Below are positions 7,352-15,970 of a stretch of DNA of 56,156 bases, in pieces (the stretch's first letter is position 1; every line of letters starts with the position of its first letter). The stretch is taken from assembly GCA_028692875.1 (NCBI GenBank), contig JAQUWL010000013.1, positions 1 through 56,156 on the forward strand. Direction: 5' to 3'. Made by a program: the position numbers and the translations under genes. The stretch comes from Sulfurospirillaceae bacterium. GTDB taxonomy: Bacteria; Campylobacterota; Campylobacteria; Campylobacterales; Sulfurospirillaceae. The notes beneath the pieces were generated by a model. The model did no database searches, had not been told where the DNA came from, and saw nothing but the letters and a program-made list of their open reading frames with translations.

Positions 7352-9271
7352 ATGTTCCAAAGCATTTTTCGCATAGCTACACTTTTATCCCTACTTTTAT
7401 CATTTGTTTACCCGCAAGAGAGCATCGAATCGTTATTGTCTGACTATGCCCAAAAGGCGGATTTGTCACAGCAAACCAAAAGAGAAGGCGATGGCTTTTT
7501 GCTCGTTTTTACACGCCAAGATTTGGATAGAATGCAGATAAAATCCCTAAAAGAGATTATAGAGTTTATCCCATTTTTGAGATATAACGAAAGTGCGTCA
7601 GGTCTTAGCGTGCCTGATTATCAGAAAAATAAACCCTCTCAAGCCTCAAGACTTAGGGTCTATCTCAACAATAGAGAGTTGTTTAGCCCATATCGCGGAA
7701 GTGCATTACAGCTTTTTGGGCAGTTAGATATGGCGTATATTGACCATATTGAGATTTACAATGGCTCTCCTTCGTATATTTTTGGCGTAGAGGGTGCGCA
7801 AACAACTATTAGGGCATATACAAAAGATCCGAAAAGAGAAGAGACGACTCTTGTTGGCGGGATGGTCGGAAGCTATGGCGTTAGCGAGACATATGGATAT
7901 ACGGCGGAAAGTTTTGAGGATTTTTCATATTTTGCCTACTTAAATCATAGGGATTTGGGGCGCAAAAAGTACTACAATGGAAACTATGAGCTATCAAGAG
8001 ACAAGGAGAGCTCAAACTTTTATGCTTTATTTCAAAATGATCTACATGTAGTTGAGGTTCAAGCCATCAAAGGCAATATGGACAATTTTGTTGGCAGTAG
8101 TTGGGGAATTGAGCCTTTGGAAAATAGAACCAATTATAGTTACTTTTATAGTGGCTGGAGTTATGCCTCGCAGGATAAGAGCGTTAAGGCATCGTTAGAT
8201 TTTATGCAGTCTTCCACAAAGCAAAAACAAGTTGTTGATGATTTTATTGGGCTTTCGCCAGTGACTTTTTTGCCTTATTCTGACAGTCGTCTTAGAGTAA
8301 CCGAGAGAATGAGTGATATGCACTTAGAGAAAACTTTTAAAGATGCCGACAATAGCCTTCTTTTGGGCGCAAGAGGCAGATATAAAAATTTTATTATCAA
8401 TAGTTATACGGTTGATTTTGTAGATGTTCCTACTACTTCTGGCTATGATGGAGAATTTGTCTCTTCAGCTTATAGCGAAGCAACACACATGATAAATCCC
8501 AACAATATGCTTATGTTTTCCGCCAAAACAGACCATTTTTCTCGTAACGGCAAGGCTCAAGATGAGCAGTTGTATGGTGTTCGCTTAGGATATGTTTACA
8601 ATGTCCCATCTTGGACATGGAAGAGTTTTATATTTACTAGCGATTTTGCTCCAGAGTCATATCTGATGTTTGCCAACCTTGAAAGGTCGTCCCCACATAC
8701 TTTAGTTAGCGAGCATATTGAGGCGGTAACAAGCGAGATAACTTACAAGGGAGATAATTTTACAGATTCTTTGTTGTTTGCGTTATCAAGCCGAGGCAAA
8801 AAGATAGTTTATGATACAACAACACAAAGCTATAAAAACAGTATTGATGACATAGATTTATTTGCGGTATCTGGAAAACACTCATACAATCTTGATGCCT
8901 CAAATAGGGTTGATTTTAATGCGTGGGCAACAAGCGGAGATACGGGCAAAAATTCCCCCAATAGATATCAGTCAAATTATGGAGGATATGTGTTGATGTT
9001 AAATACCATTGGAAAATGGGATTTTTCAAATGGTATTTTTTATAAAGAGGGATTTGAGACGCCCCAAAAGAGCGGATTTAATTTTAACTCCGCCATCACT
9101 TATCGCCATTCGAGAAATTTTTCTATCTTTCTTAAAGGATTTAATCTTTTTGGAGATGCCATCAAGACAGATTATTACAACGTCAATCCTTTAACTTCTG
9201 CCAGAACAAGCATTAATGATGTAGATTCATTTGATAGGTCTGTCTGGCTTGGATTGGAGTATCAGTTTTGA
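7352..9271 (+). CDS. TonB-dependent receptor-like outer-membrane protein
   Basis: 639 residues. A signal peptide (to FVYPQ) precedes a plug domain: LLVFTRQDLDRMQIKSLKEI, LRVYLNNRELFSP, then ELY-like MAYIDHIEIYNGSPSYIFG and an ITIRAYTK-like end (TTIRAYTKDP). From ~residue 165 there are alternating beta strands, and the last residue is Phe (GLEYQF), as required for outer-membrane insertion. The whole chain is shorter than many siderophore receptors. A TonB box is not obvious. Its stop codon overlaps the start of the next gene by 4 nt (TTGA), and that gene is followed by a c-di-GMP enzyme, so the receptor may sense a ligand rather than only import it. Confidence 0.82.
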   Translation: MFQSIFRIATLLSLLLSFVYPQESIESLLSDYAQKADLSQQTKREGDGFLLVFTRQDLDRMQIKSLKEIIEFIPFLRYNESASGLSVPDYQKNKPSQASRLRVYLNNRELFSPYRGSALQLFGQLDMAYIDHIEIYNGSPSYIFGVEGAQTTIRAYTKDPKREETTLVGGMVGSYGVSETYGYTAESFEDFSYFAYLNHRDLGRKKYYNGNYELSRDKESSNFYALFQNDLHVVEVQAIKGNMDNFVGSSWGIEPLENRTNYSYFYSGWSYASQDKSVKASLDFMQSSTKQKQVVDDFIGLSPVTFLPYSDSRLRVTERMSDMHLEKTFKDADNSLLLGARGRYKNFIINSYTVDFVDVPTTSGYDGEFVSSAYSEATHMINPNNMLMFSAKTDHFSRNGKAQDEQLYGVRLGYVYNVPSWTWKSFIFTSDFAPESYLMFANLERSSPHTLVSEHIEAVTSEITYKGDNFTDSLLFALSSRGKKIVYDTTTQSYKNSIDDIDLFAVSGKHSYNLDASNRVDFNAWATSGDTGKNSPNRYQSNYGGYVLMLNTIGKWDFSNGIFYKEGFETPQKSGFNFNSAITYRHSRNFSIFLKGFNLFGDAIKTDYYNVNPLTSARTSINDVDSFDRSVWLGLEYQF

Positions 9272-9693
9272 AAAAGATACTCTTTTTGCTTATCTGTGCT
9301 ACGGTGCTGATTAATGCTAGCGATATCGCATTGGCAAAAGCAAAAATAGTATCTTTCGTAGCAAAAGAACTTGTTAAAAAAGAGTACGTTTCTATTTATG
9401 TCGAAGATATTGACTATGCGGATATTTTTGGAGTATCCAGAAATCTTACCAGGACAAATAGTTGCGAAAACGCAGATATTATTCTCATTAAAAATATTGA
9501 GTTAATTCCAAAAACATGCCTTTTAAATGAGTCTTTGGTTATAGCTACAAGTTATGCAAGTTACAAAAACACACCCTATGTGGTTGGGGCATTTTTTTGG
9601 CAAAAAGGGCGACCAAATATCATCTTGAAAGAGCAAAAATTAAAAGAGCTAGGGATAGTTTTATCTGAAAAACTAAATCCCTATATTGAGTAG
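9268..9693 (+). CDS. small periplasmic protein, YfiR/DUF4154-like
   Basis: 141 residues beginning with TTG at 9268, overlapping the receptor stop, with a signal peptide (MKKILFLLICATVLINA). The remaining ~120 residues have two cysteines (SCEN and KTCLL) and end with a segment VVGAFFWQKGRPNIILKEQ followed by LKELGIVLSEKL. That ending resembles YfiR-type proteins (DUF4154), where a strand-turn-strand of a residual cofactor-like sheet precedes a helix with LKISSQLL-like spacing. YfiR represses the diguanylate cyclase YfiN from the periplasm. The similarity is by eye and weak, but the position between an outer-membrane receptor and an inner-membrane GGDEF/EAL protein fits that role well. Confidence 0.6.
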   Translation: MKKILFLLICATVLINASDIALAKAKIVSFVAKELVKKEYVSIYVEDIDYADIFGVSRNLTRTNSCENADIILIKNIELIPKTCLLNESLVIATSYASYKNTPYVVGAFFWQKGRPNIILKEQKLKELGIVLSEKLNPYIE

Positions 9694-9702
9694 GATATTT
9701 CG

Positions 9703-11583
9703 ATGCAGTATTCTGTTAGAAATTTTTATTTTATTACTCTTTTGATTTTATCTATCGGAGTGCTTTTGCTATTCGTAAAGTACGAAGACACTATTGATGA
9801 CGCAATGAAATCCTCCGAAAAACTCATTATTAGCCGTGTTGAGGGGTTCTCAAAAAACATAGACGAAATGTTAAAAAAAGAGTTTCCAGAGTCTGCCTCT
9901 GATATTTTTAATTGCACTTTAGAACAAATAGAGCAACTTGAAAGACATCTTAGGCTTTTTGTGGGAGAGCAGTATCGATACGTTTACATGGTAGCTAAGG
10001 ATGAAAAGCAGAGATGGAGATATGTTTTGGACGGTTCTAAAAGCATCTCTGAAAAAGGTGAGTTTTTACAAAAATTTAGTCCAGAATCTCCCATGTGGGA
10101 CGAAGTTTTTAAAACCCAAAAGCCACAATATAAGATTCAAGATAAGAGTATGGGGCTTTGGTTGACATATCTGTATCCTGTTGTTCGAGATGGGAAAACA
10201 GAGTTTGTTGTGGCGTTTGACTTTGCTATTAAAGAGCAAAAAGAGATGGGCAAAATATTTTCTCCGCTGAGAGATTATCTGTTTGTTATCTCTTTTTTGT
10301 TGGTTTTAATTTTAATTTTTAGCTACCTTCTTGCATATCTTTTCTACAAACAAAAACAAAAAAGTAGTATTGACCCCTTAACATCTGTCTACAATAGAAA
10401 CTTTTTAAAAGATTATGGCGAAAAAATTGATTTAAATAATTTTGCTATTGCGGTTATTGATATTGACCATTTTAAACGCATAAATGACACACATGGTCAC
10501 GCTGTTGGGGATATTGTTTTAAGAAAAATCGCTCAAAGCATAAAGGATAGCATTAGGGGTGAAGATATTTTGATACGACATGGCGGAGAAGAGTTTTTGC
10601 TTTTTCTAAAGACAAGTCATTCAGATCAAAATATAAGTCAAACAGCCAATCGCATCAAGGATTCCATCTCCAAGAAGGATATGGAGCTTGAGAATATCAA
10701 CATCAAAGTAACGGCTTCAGTGGGTGTAAATCCGAGTCCATGGATGAACTCCTCTTTGGGCGATGCGATTGTTATTGCGGATAAAATGCTCTATTTGGCA
10801 AAAACAAATGGTAGAGACAGAGTTGAAATATTTGAGCATAAGCAAAATAGAGATGTTTTGAAAAAAACCGAAGATATAGCTTTGGCGATAGAAGAGGAAA
10901 GGTTATTTGCATTTTTTCAGCCCATATCTTGTGTTGAAACAGGCGAGATAGTTAAGTATGAAGCATTGGCGAGAATCATAACCAAAGAGGGAAAAATATT
11001 TTATCCAGCACAATTTTTGCCACTTATTCGCAAAACAACTACATATAGAAACCTTAGCAAAACAATGCTCAAAGAGGCTTTTTGGGCGATAAATACATAT
11101 GGTATTAGCGTGAGCATCAATTTTGACACTGGTGATTTTTTTGATGAGACGCTTTTTGAGATGATTTATGCCATGCTTGAGGAAAATAAAAAAATTGCCC
11201 AAAAATTAACTATTGAGCTTTTGGAGGATAGGGAAATTTTAGATATTCAAGCCATAGTTTCTCGCATAAATTCTTTAAGAGAGCTTGGCGTGAGTATAGC
11301 CATTGATGATTTTGGTAGTGGGTATTCTACGTTTCATTATATTTTGAGCATTAAGCCAGATTTTTTAAAGATTGACGGTTCGATTATTAAGCAGCTTGCC
11401 AAAAATCCTCATGCGAAAGAAGTTATAGGTGCGATTGTTCAAATTTGTAAAACACTGAAAATAAAAAACATTGCCGAGTGTGTTGAAGAGGAGGAGTGTT
11501 TGGAGGTTTTGAAAAATTTGGGCGTGGATTTTGTGCAAGGGTATGCTATTGGAAAGCCTTCTTTTGCTCTTTGTGTGTGCTAA
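9703..11583 (+). CDS. membrane sensor GGDEF-EAL c-di-GMP enzyme
   Basis: 626 residues. A transmembrane helix (~8-25), a periplasmic sensor region (~26-190) and a second helix (~195-215) are followed by a GGDEF domain with FKRINDTHGHAVGD, the active motif GGEEF at 294-298 and an RGED inhibitory site five residues before it, then an EAL domain with EAL at ~420, AIDDFGSGYSTFHYI and LKIDGSII. Both domains keep their key residues, so it could both make and degrade c-di-GMP; AECVEEEE replaces the usual AEGVE. AGGAT precedes the ATG, 9 nt after the YfiR-like gene. It is the output end of the receptor operon. Confidence 0.9.
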   Translation: MQYSVRNFYFITLLILSIGVLLLFVKYEDTIDDAMKSSEKLIISRVEGFSKNIDEMLKKEFPESASDIFNCTLEQIEQLERHLRLFVGEQYRYVYMVAKDEKQRWRYVLDGSKSISEKGEFLQKFSPESPMWDEVFKTQKPQYKIQDKSMGLWLTYLYPVVRDGKTEFVVAFDFAIKEQKEMGKIFSPLRDYLFVISFLLVLILIFSYLLAYLFYKQKQKSSIDPLTSVYNRNFLKDYGEKIDLNNFAIAVIDIDHFKRINDTHGHAVGDIVLRKIAQSIKDSIRGEDILIRHGGEEFLLFLKTSHSDQNISQTANRIKDSISKKDMELENINIKVTASVGVNPSPWMNSSLGDAIVIADKMLYLAKTNGRDRVEIFEHKQNRDVLKKTEDIALAIEEERLFAFFQPISCVETGEIVKYEALARIITKEGKIFYPAQFLPLIRKTTTYRNLSKTMLKEAFWAINTYGISVSINFDTGDFFDETLFEMIYAMLEENKKIAQKLTIELLEDREILDIQAIVSRINSLRELGVSIAIDDFGSGYSTFHYILSIKPDFLKIDGSIIKQLAKNPHAKEVIGAIVQICKTLKIKNIAECVEEEECLEVLKNLGVDFVQGYAIGKPSFALCVC

Positions 11584-11693
11584 AATAGGCTCTTTCGTTA
11601 AAAAAAGTTATTTTTTTTACTTCACTTAACTAAAAACTTGTTTATTATGATACAATTCTTGCTTATAAAAGTTTCTATTGGATATTCTCTTTG

Positions 11694-11740
11694 TGCACTT
11701 GTGTCAAGGGGGAGTGCAATAAGTGACTGAAACACAGGAG
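11694..11740 (+). promoter_or_regulatory. structured 5' leader of the RRM gene (possible pseudoknot)
   Basis: Upstream of the RRM gene TGCACT (11694-11699) can pair with AGTGCA (11713-11718). The loop contains TGTGT (11700-11704), which is complementary to ACACA at 11732-11736, immediately before the ribosome site AGGAG (11736-11740). Together they would make an H-type pseudoknot touching the ribosome site. A GATACAAT-type -10 lies near 11648-11656. The fold is inferred from pairing by eye. Confidence 0.35.
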
Positions 11741-11750
11741 CAGATGAGAG

Positions 11751-12026
11751 ATGAATATTTACGTAGGTAATATTAGGTATGACATGACTGAAACAGAATT
11801 GAGAGATATGTTTTCTTCATATGGTGAAGTATCAAGCGCTAGAATTATTAGCGATAGAGAAACAGGAAGATCTAAAGGTTTTGGATTTGTTGAAATGCCA
11901 GACGACAATCAAGCGAAAGTAGCAATTGAGTCTACAAACGATAAAGAAATTAGTGGCAGAACATTGAAAGTGAATGAAGCAAGACCTCGTGAAGAGAAAC
12001 CTCGCAGAGCTCCTAGAAACTACTAG
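11751..12026 (+). CDS. RRM-type RNA-binding protein
   Basis: 91 residues forming a single RNA-recognition motif: RNP2 IYVGNI at residues 3-8, the helix MTETELRDMFSSYGEV, RNP1 KGFGFVEM around 43-50, and TLKVNEARP at the end of the domain, followed by a short Arg/Pro-rich tail that would add RNA contacts. Such stand-alone RRM proteins occur in Campylobacterota and cyanobacteria, often linked with cold response; the targets here are unknown. The gene has AGGAG 10 nt before the ATG, a folded leader, and its own terminator, so it is a single-gene unit. Confidence 0.93.
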   Translation: MNIYVGNIRYDMTETELRDMFSSYGEVSSARIISDRETGRSKGFGFVEMPDDNQAKVAIESTNDKEISGRTLKVNEARPREEKPRRAPRNY

Positions 12027-12039
12027 TCAAACAGATTAA

Positions 12040-12073
12040 AAAAGGGAACTGAGCTTTTGCTTGGTTCCCTTTT
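12040..12073. terminator. bidirectional terminator between the RRM gene and pldA
   Basis: AAAAGGGAAC (12040-12049) pairs with GTTCCCTTTT (12064-12073); inside it AGC/GCT continue the helix around a TTTT loop. T runs occur on both strands, so it can stop the RRM gene on the plus strand and the phospholipase gene on the minus strand. Confidence 0.85.
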
Positions 12074-12082
12074 AAAATTATC

Positions 12083-13138
12083 CTACCTCGAAATCGCAAA
12101 GCCGATACCAATCTTGTCATTTCTTTTATTGTAGTCTATTAAACTTTCTCCATATCCGCTATAAAGCTGTATAAATCCAAACATATCTTTGCCAAAAAGC
12201 GGAAAAGTCCAGTCAAGCTGAACTGCACCTCGATTTTTATCCACAAAATCAAAATTATTTTTTACCAAAAGCGTAAAAAAATGACTGCCCCAGGGATATG
12301 AAATGCTTATATCGCCGTATCCTAAATATTTATAGATATCAGGATTGTCATCGCCGTTTTTATCCGCAAGATTGATTTTGTCTCGCTCTGGAAGTCTATA
12401 CCAAAATCTTGGCGATACAAGAAACTCTCCAAGCTGGAAAAAGCCTTGTGCATAGATCCTATTCCATGATCTTGATTTTTCCTCGTCTTGACCATTTGAC
12501 TCATGCAAAAGTCCTATTTTGTAGGCTTTTAAAGGGCTCTCTTTTTCTCCATATGGAAAAAGCATAAATATTTCCGGTGCATAATTTGTCTCTCTAAAAG
12601 GGGTTGATTGAGCTGAGGTTTGCCACCAAGATGTCTGAGTATAAGCAACAAACAGTGACTCATTAAGCCCAAAAAAGTTTTGTAGAAGATTTTTTTTGAA
12701 ACTAACTTGAAACTTGGTTTCACTATTTTTTCGATTCTCGTGTCTTGTGTCATTGTAGGTAAATGGCAGAAGATAGTTCATTTTGTAGGGTTGAATATCA
12801 AAAGATGATGATAGTATCTGCTCTACCGAGCTTTGCGTTTCGTTATTGTCATATTTGCTAAGAGTGCTTATGTAATTTTTCTCAATGTTTTTTACTCTTT
12901 TTGTTTCGTCATAAAGCATCTTTTGCTGTACTGTGGATGGCTCTTTTTGTTGCTTTTCTTCAAGTCCTAATTTGGCAGATTTTTTATACCACAAAAGAGC
13001 ATTTTGAATGTCCTCCTTCTCTTCAAATGCTTTAGCCTTTTCGTATGCCAATCTTGCATTTTCAAAAGCACCAGCACTGAAGGGCAAAAAAGTGAGTGCT
13101 AAAAGGCTTAAGAGTGCTACTTTTCTCAATGTGACCAA
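12083..13138 (-). CDS. pldA: outer-membrane phospholipase A (OMPLA-like)
   Basis: 351 residues. After the signal peptide (to FSAGA) comes a short helical repeat of Sel1/TPR type (LAYEKAKAFEEKEDIQNALL), then the beta barrel. The family catalytic segment is visible as LLHESNGQDEEKSRSWNR, holding the His and Ser of the His-Ser-Asn triad and the later Asn. DKNGDDNPDIYKYLGYGD contains acidic residues that may bind calcium, as in OMPLA. The enzyme hydrolyses phospholipids misplaced in the outer leaflet of the outer membrane. The extra N-terminal helical repeat is common in Campylobacterota homologs. It shares a terminator with the convergent RRM gene. Confidence 0.88.
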   Translation of the reverse strand: MVTLRKVALLSLLALTFLPFSAGAFENARLAYEKAKAFEEKEDIQNALLWYKKSAKLGLEEKQQKEPSTVQQKMLYDETKRVKNIEKNYISTLSKYDNNETQSSVEQILSSSFDIQPYKMNYLLPFTYNDTRHENRKNSETKFQVSFKKNLLQNFFGLNESLFVAYTQTSWWQTSAQSTPFRETNYAPEIFMLFPYGEKESPLKAYKIGLLHESNGQDEEKSRSWNRIYAQGFFQLGEFLVSPRFWYRLPERDKINLADKNGDDNPDIYKYLGYGDISISYPWGSHFFTLLVKNNFDFVDKNRGAVQLDWTFPLFGKDMFGFIQLYSGYGESLIDYNKRNDKIGIGFAISR

Positions 13139-13204
13139 CTCCTTTTAGAATGCGAATTTTATGAGAATTGTATCAGATTTGCTAGACAAAAAGCAGGGTA
13201 AAAA

Positions 13205-13492
13205 TCAAAATTCGTAATCAACTACTTTTGTAAGCGTATGAATAGATTTTAAATAGTTTACAATCTCTACATGCACAGGGTGTTTGGCGTAAATGCCAAG
13301 GTCGTCTTTCGAGCTAAAATCACTAATTAGTGCAACATCAAAAGCTCTTTCCTCTGGAGAAAAATTAACTCCAACCTCTAGGTTGCACAATACTTCTATT
13401 TTGCCCTTCATTGATAGCAGTATCTCTTGTATGTATTTTTTGTTTTCTTTTGAGGCATCTTCAAGCTTGAAAAAAACGATATGTCTAACCAT
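13205..13492 (-). CDS. Dabb (stress-responsive alpha/beta barrel) protein
   Basis: 95 residues with the compact Dabb ferredoxin-like fold: VRHIVFFKLEDAS at the start, a helix SKENKKYIQEILLSMKGKI, FDVALISDFSSKDDLGIYAK, and HPVHVEIVNYLKS near the end. Members form dimeric barrels; some are aromatic-polyketide cyclases or plant stress proteins, but the role of the bacterial stand-alone form is mostly unknown. It lies 66 bp upstream of pldA on the same strand and may be co-transcribed with it. Confidence 0.85.
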   Translation of the reverse strand: MVRHIVFFKLEDASKENKKYIQEILLSMKGKIEVLCNLEVGVNFSPEERAFDVALISDFSSKDDLGIYAKHPVHVEIVNYLKSIHTLTKVVDYEF

Positions 13493-13633
13493 CTAAACTC
13501 CTTTAGTAAGGGTTTATTATAGCATAAGGTAAAAAATATTTGCGTGATAATCGCATTTTTTTAACACTTATTTAACGCCTGCTTTATATACTTATCAAAG
13601 CATGGCAATTTAAAAAAATACAAGGAGAATCTT

Positions 13634-14767
13634 GTGAAAAAGATGTTTTTAGGACTTGCGTTGTCCGTTTTGTTGGGTCTGGGTGCATATGCACAAGAGT
13701 TTACAAAGGTTGCAAGTGGCGAGCCAGAGTTGATACAAGAGGGAAAATCAAAAATGTGGTGCCCGATTTGCGGTATGAATCTTAAGATGTTTTACAAAAC
13801 ATCTCACGCTGTTAAACTTAAAGACGGAATCAATAAACAGTACTGCTCCATTCGCTGTTTGGCGGTTGATTATCCGAGCATTGAAGGTAAGATAGATTCT
13901 ATTTTGGTTACGGATGCAAAGAGCGAGAAGCTTATCGATGCTAAGAAGGCCTACTATGTTGCTGGTTCAAAAGTTCCTGGAACGATGACAAAAGTAAGCA
14001 AAATCGCTTTTTCTAGTGAGGCAGATGCTAAAAATTTTGCAGCTCAATATGGTGGAAATATCATAAATTTCGACAAAGCATTTGCTATGGCGAAAGAGTC
14101 ACTGAAGGACGATATGGCGATGACGTTGCAAAGTAAACAGAAGATGATGTACCCAATGGGTCAAAAGGTTTATGAAAAATCTTGCAAGAAAGAGGCGATT
14201 CATCTGCACAACTACAATCGCATTAATGACTTAAAAGCAGGTATCAAAACAAATGGTACATGTGGCACCCTTGAGGAGAAAGAGCTTCAGGCTTTGGCAC
14301 TTTACCTTTGGGAAGTAAAGCGTTTTGATGAGCATAAGCATAATAAAAAAGCCATTCAGGTTGGCGAAGATGAGAAGTGTCCAGTTTGTGGTATGTTTGT
14401 TGCAAAATATCCTCGTTGGGCAGCAAGAATGAGTTATAAAGCAAAAGATAAAGATGTATCTTTGGCATTTGATGGCGTAAAAGATATGCTAAAGTTTTAT
14501 TTTAATCCTTCAAAATGGGGCACTTATGAGAAACAGCCGTTAGACAAATTGACCATTATGGTAACAGACTACTATACACAAGAAGCGATTGATGGCAAAA
14601 AGGCGTTTTATGTTTTGGGAAGCGATGTTTATGGTCCCATGGGGAAAGAGTTTATTCCTTTTGGAACAAAATCGAGTGCTGAAACTTTTATGAAAGACCA
14701 CAAAGCTCAAACTATTTTAGAGTTTTTAAAGATTGATGAAGAGCTTGTCTACAAACAAGACAAGTAA
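13634..14767 (+). CDS. double NosL-domain periplasmic protein with degenerate cytochrome c middle
   Basis: 377 residues. A signal peptide (to GAYAQ) is followed by a first NosL-like domain with MWCPICGM (Cys43, Cys46) and CSIRC (Cys71, Cys75), a middle segment (~170-235) that reads like a cytochrome c core (GQKVYEKSCKK, then EEKELQALALYLW) but lacks CxxCH, and a second NosL domain with CPVCGM (Cys249, Cys252). NosL binds Cu(I) and serves nitrous-oxide reductase maturation; here the two Cys pairs suggest copper handling. No nos genes are adjacent. The start is GTG at 13634 with AAGGAG 6-7 nt upstream. Confidence 0.8.
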   Translation: MKKMFLGLALSVLLGLGAYAQEFTKVASGEPELIQEGKSKMWCPICGMNLKMFYKTSHAVKLKDGINKQYCSIRCLAVDYPSIEGKIDSILVTDAKSEKLIDAKKAYYVAGSKVPGTMTKVSKIAFSSEADAKNFAAQYGGNIINFDKAFAMAKESLKDDMAMTLQSKQKMMYPMGQKVYEKSCKKEAIHLHNYNRINDLKAGIKTNGTCGTLEEKELQALALYLWEVKRFDEHKHNKKAIQVGEDEKCPVCGMFVAKYPRWAARMSYKAKDKDVSLAFDGVKDMLKFYFNPSKWGTYEKQPLDKLTIMVTDYYTQEAIDGKKAFYVLGSDVYGPMGKEFIPFGTKSSAETFMKDHKAQTILEFLKIDEELVYKQDK

Positions 14768-14776
14768 CGTGTTTAA

Positions 14777-14813
14777 CTCTCCAAGATTACCTTAAATGGG
14801 CAATCTTGGAGAG
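14777..14813. terminator. hairpin between convergent nosL-like and EAL genes
   Basis: CTCTCCAAGATT (14777-14788) pairs perfectly with AATCTTGGAGAG (14802-14813), a 12-bp stem with a 13-nt loop. The stop codon of the minus-strand EAL-like gene lies in the loop. No long T run follows on either strand, so it may be a weak or factor-assisted terminator for both genes. Confidence 0.55.
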
Positions 14814-15970
14814 GGTGTTTGAATAAAAAATCCTTGAAATAACTCAAATCCTATATTTTTTGCGTTATCGTAAGTATTTTGAGAGTTGATATGTGTGGCA
14901 ATGGCTTTAGCACCAATATCATTACAATTTTTTAAAAGCGTTTTGCATAATTCGTATTTTTGCGGTTCTTCTTGAGCATCTCGAATAATATCGCCATGAA
15001 TTTTGACATAATCAATGCAGAACCCATCAAAATTTTTAAGAAATTGCGGTTCTTCAACATTGTCAAGCGCTATTTGTGCACCTGCTTTTTTCTTAAATTC
15101 TTGAATGGTGTGACAAATATTTTCTGGGATGTTTTCTTGCGGACAAAGAATCTCAAAAATTATTTTTCTACCCTTGGAGAAAGAGCTTAAAAAGTCCACT
15201 CTTTTTTCAACCAACAAATCTTCGTAGCTTATATTTAGGGATATTGTCTCTTCGTTATTGGAGATAGTTTTAATTATATTTTCACAAATATTTTCTAGCA
15301 ATATATCGTAACAATTTCTCTCTCTAGCAATTTTTAGAAAAAGTTTTGGAGATTGGAGTATTTGATTGCCCTTGAGTCTTACGAGTGATTCATAATAGAT
15401 AATTTGTAAATCCTTGTTTTTGACTGGCTGAAACAGAGGCACGATATGTTTGTTGCTAATGGCATCTTTTATCATGTGCTCAATTTTATCTTCGTTTTCG
15501 TCTAGGAGTCTTATGGCAAATTCAGAGTATGTTGCAAAAGGCAGGTCTTCTACTTTTGCCAACTCTAGGGCTTTTTGTGCTTTTTCAAAAGCGTTGGTAT
15601 GGTCAAAACAGATTCCTATGCGTACGCTTATAGTGATTGGATTATTTTCAAAATAAAATGTCTTTTCGTTAAGCTTATCTGTTAGCGAAAAGATAATTTT
15701 TTCCATTTGCGATAGGTCAAAATGGACATTTTTAACCAAAATAAAGTTGTCGCCTTTGGCATTATAGGCTTGCATATCATTTGTTTTAGCGTATTCGCAG
15801 AGTATGGCGGACAAGGATTGCTTGATAAATAGGCTAGCTCTGTCGCCATATTGGTAGCCAATAGCTTCAAATGATTTTATATCGACAAGAAAGAGTTTTG
15901 GGTGTTTAAATATTTCAATATCTTCTTTGAAGTTCTGAAAAGATTTGATGTTTGAAATACACTTATCCAA
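14792..15970 (-). CDS. degenerate GGDEF-EAL domain protein (probably inactive)
   Basis: 392 residues from TTG at 15970. The N-terminal half keeps the GGDEF-domain outline (PKLFLVDIKSFEAIGYQYGD, AITISVRIG-like ITISVRIGIC) but has KGDNF where GGDEF should be. The C-terminal half is EAL-like, with ESL in YYESLVRL, ALDNVEEPQF where DDFG is expected, and IATHINSQ in place of AEGVE; metal-binding residues are therefore missing. It likely binds c-di-GMP or a partner rather than acting as an enzyme. Start choice: AAGGAAAA lies about 7 nt before the TTG, which overlaps the mobA stop region; a longer frame opens at 16045 inside mobA but has no ribosome site. No membrane segment. Confidence 0.75.
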   Translation of the reverse strand: MDKCISNIKSFQNFKEDIEIFKHPKLFLVDIKSFEAIGYQYGDRASLFIKQSLSAILCEYAKTNDMQAYNAKGDNFILVKNVHFDLSQMEKIIFSLTDKLNEKTFYFENNPITISVRIGICFDHTNAFEKAQKALELAKVEDLPFATYSEFAIRLLDENEDKIEHMIKDAISNKHIVPLFQPVKNKDLQIIYYESLVRLKGNQILQSPKLFLKIARERNCYDILLENICENIIKTISNNEETISLNISYEDLLVEKRVDFLSSFSKGRKIIFEILCPQENIPENICHTIQEFKKKAGAQIALDNVEEPQFLKNFDGFCIDYVKIHGDIIRDAQEEPQKYELCKTLLKNCNDIGAKAIATHINSQNTYDNAKNIGFELFQGFFIQTPSPRLPI

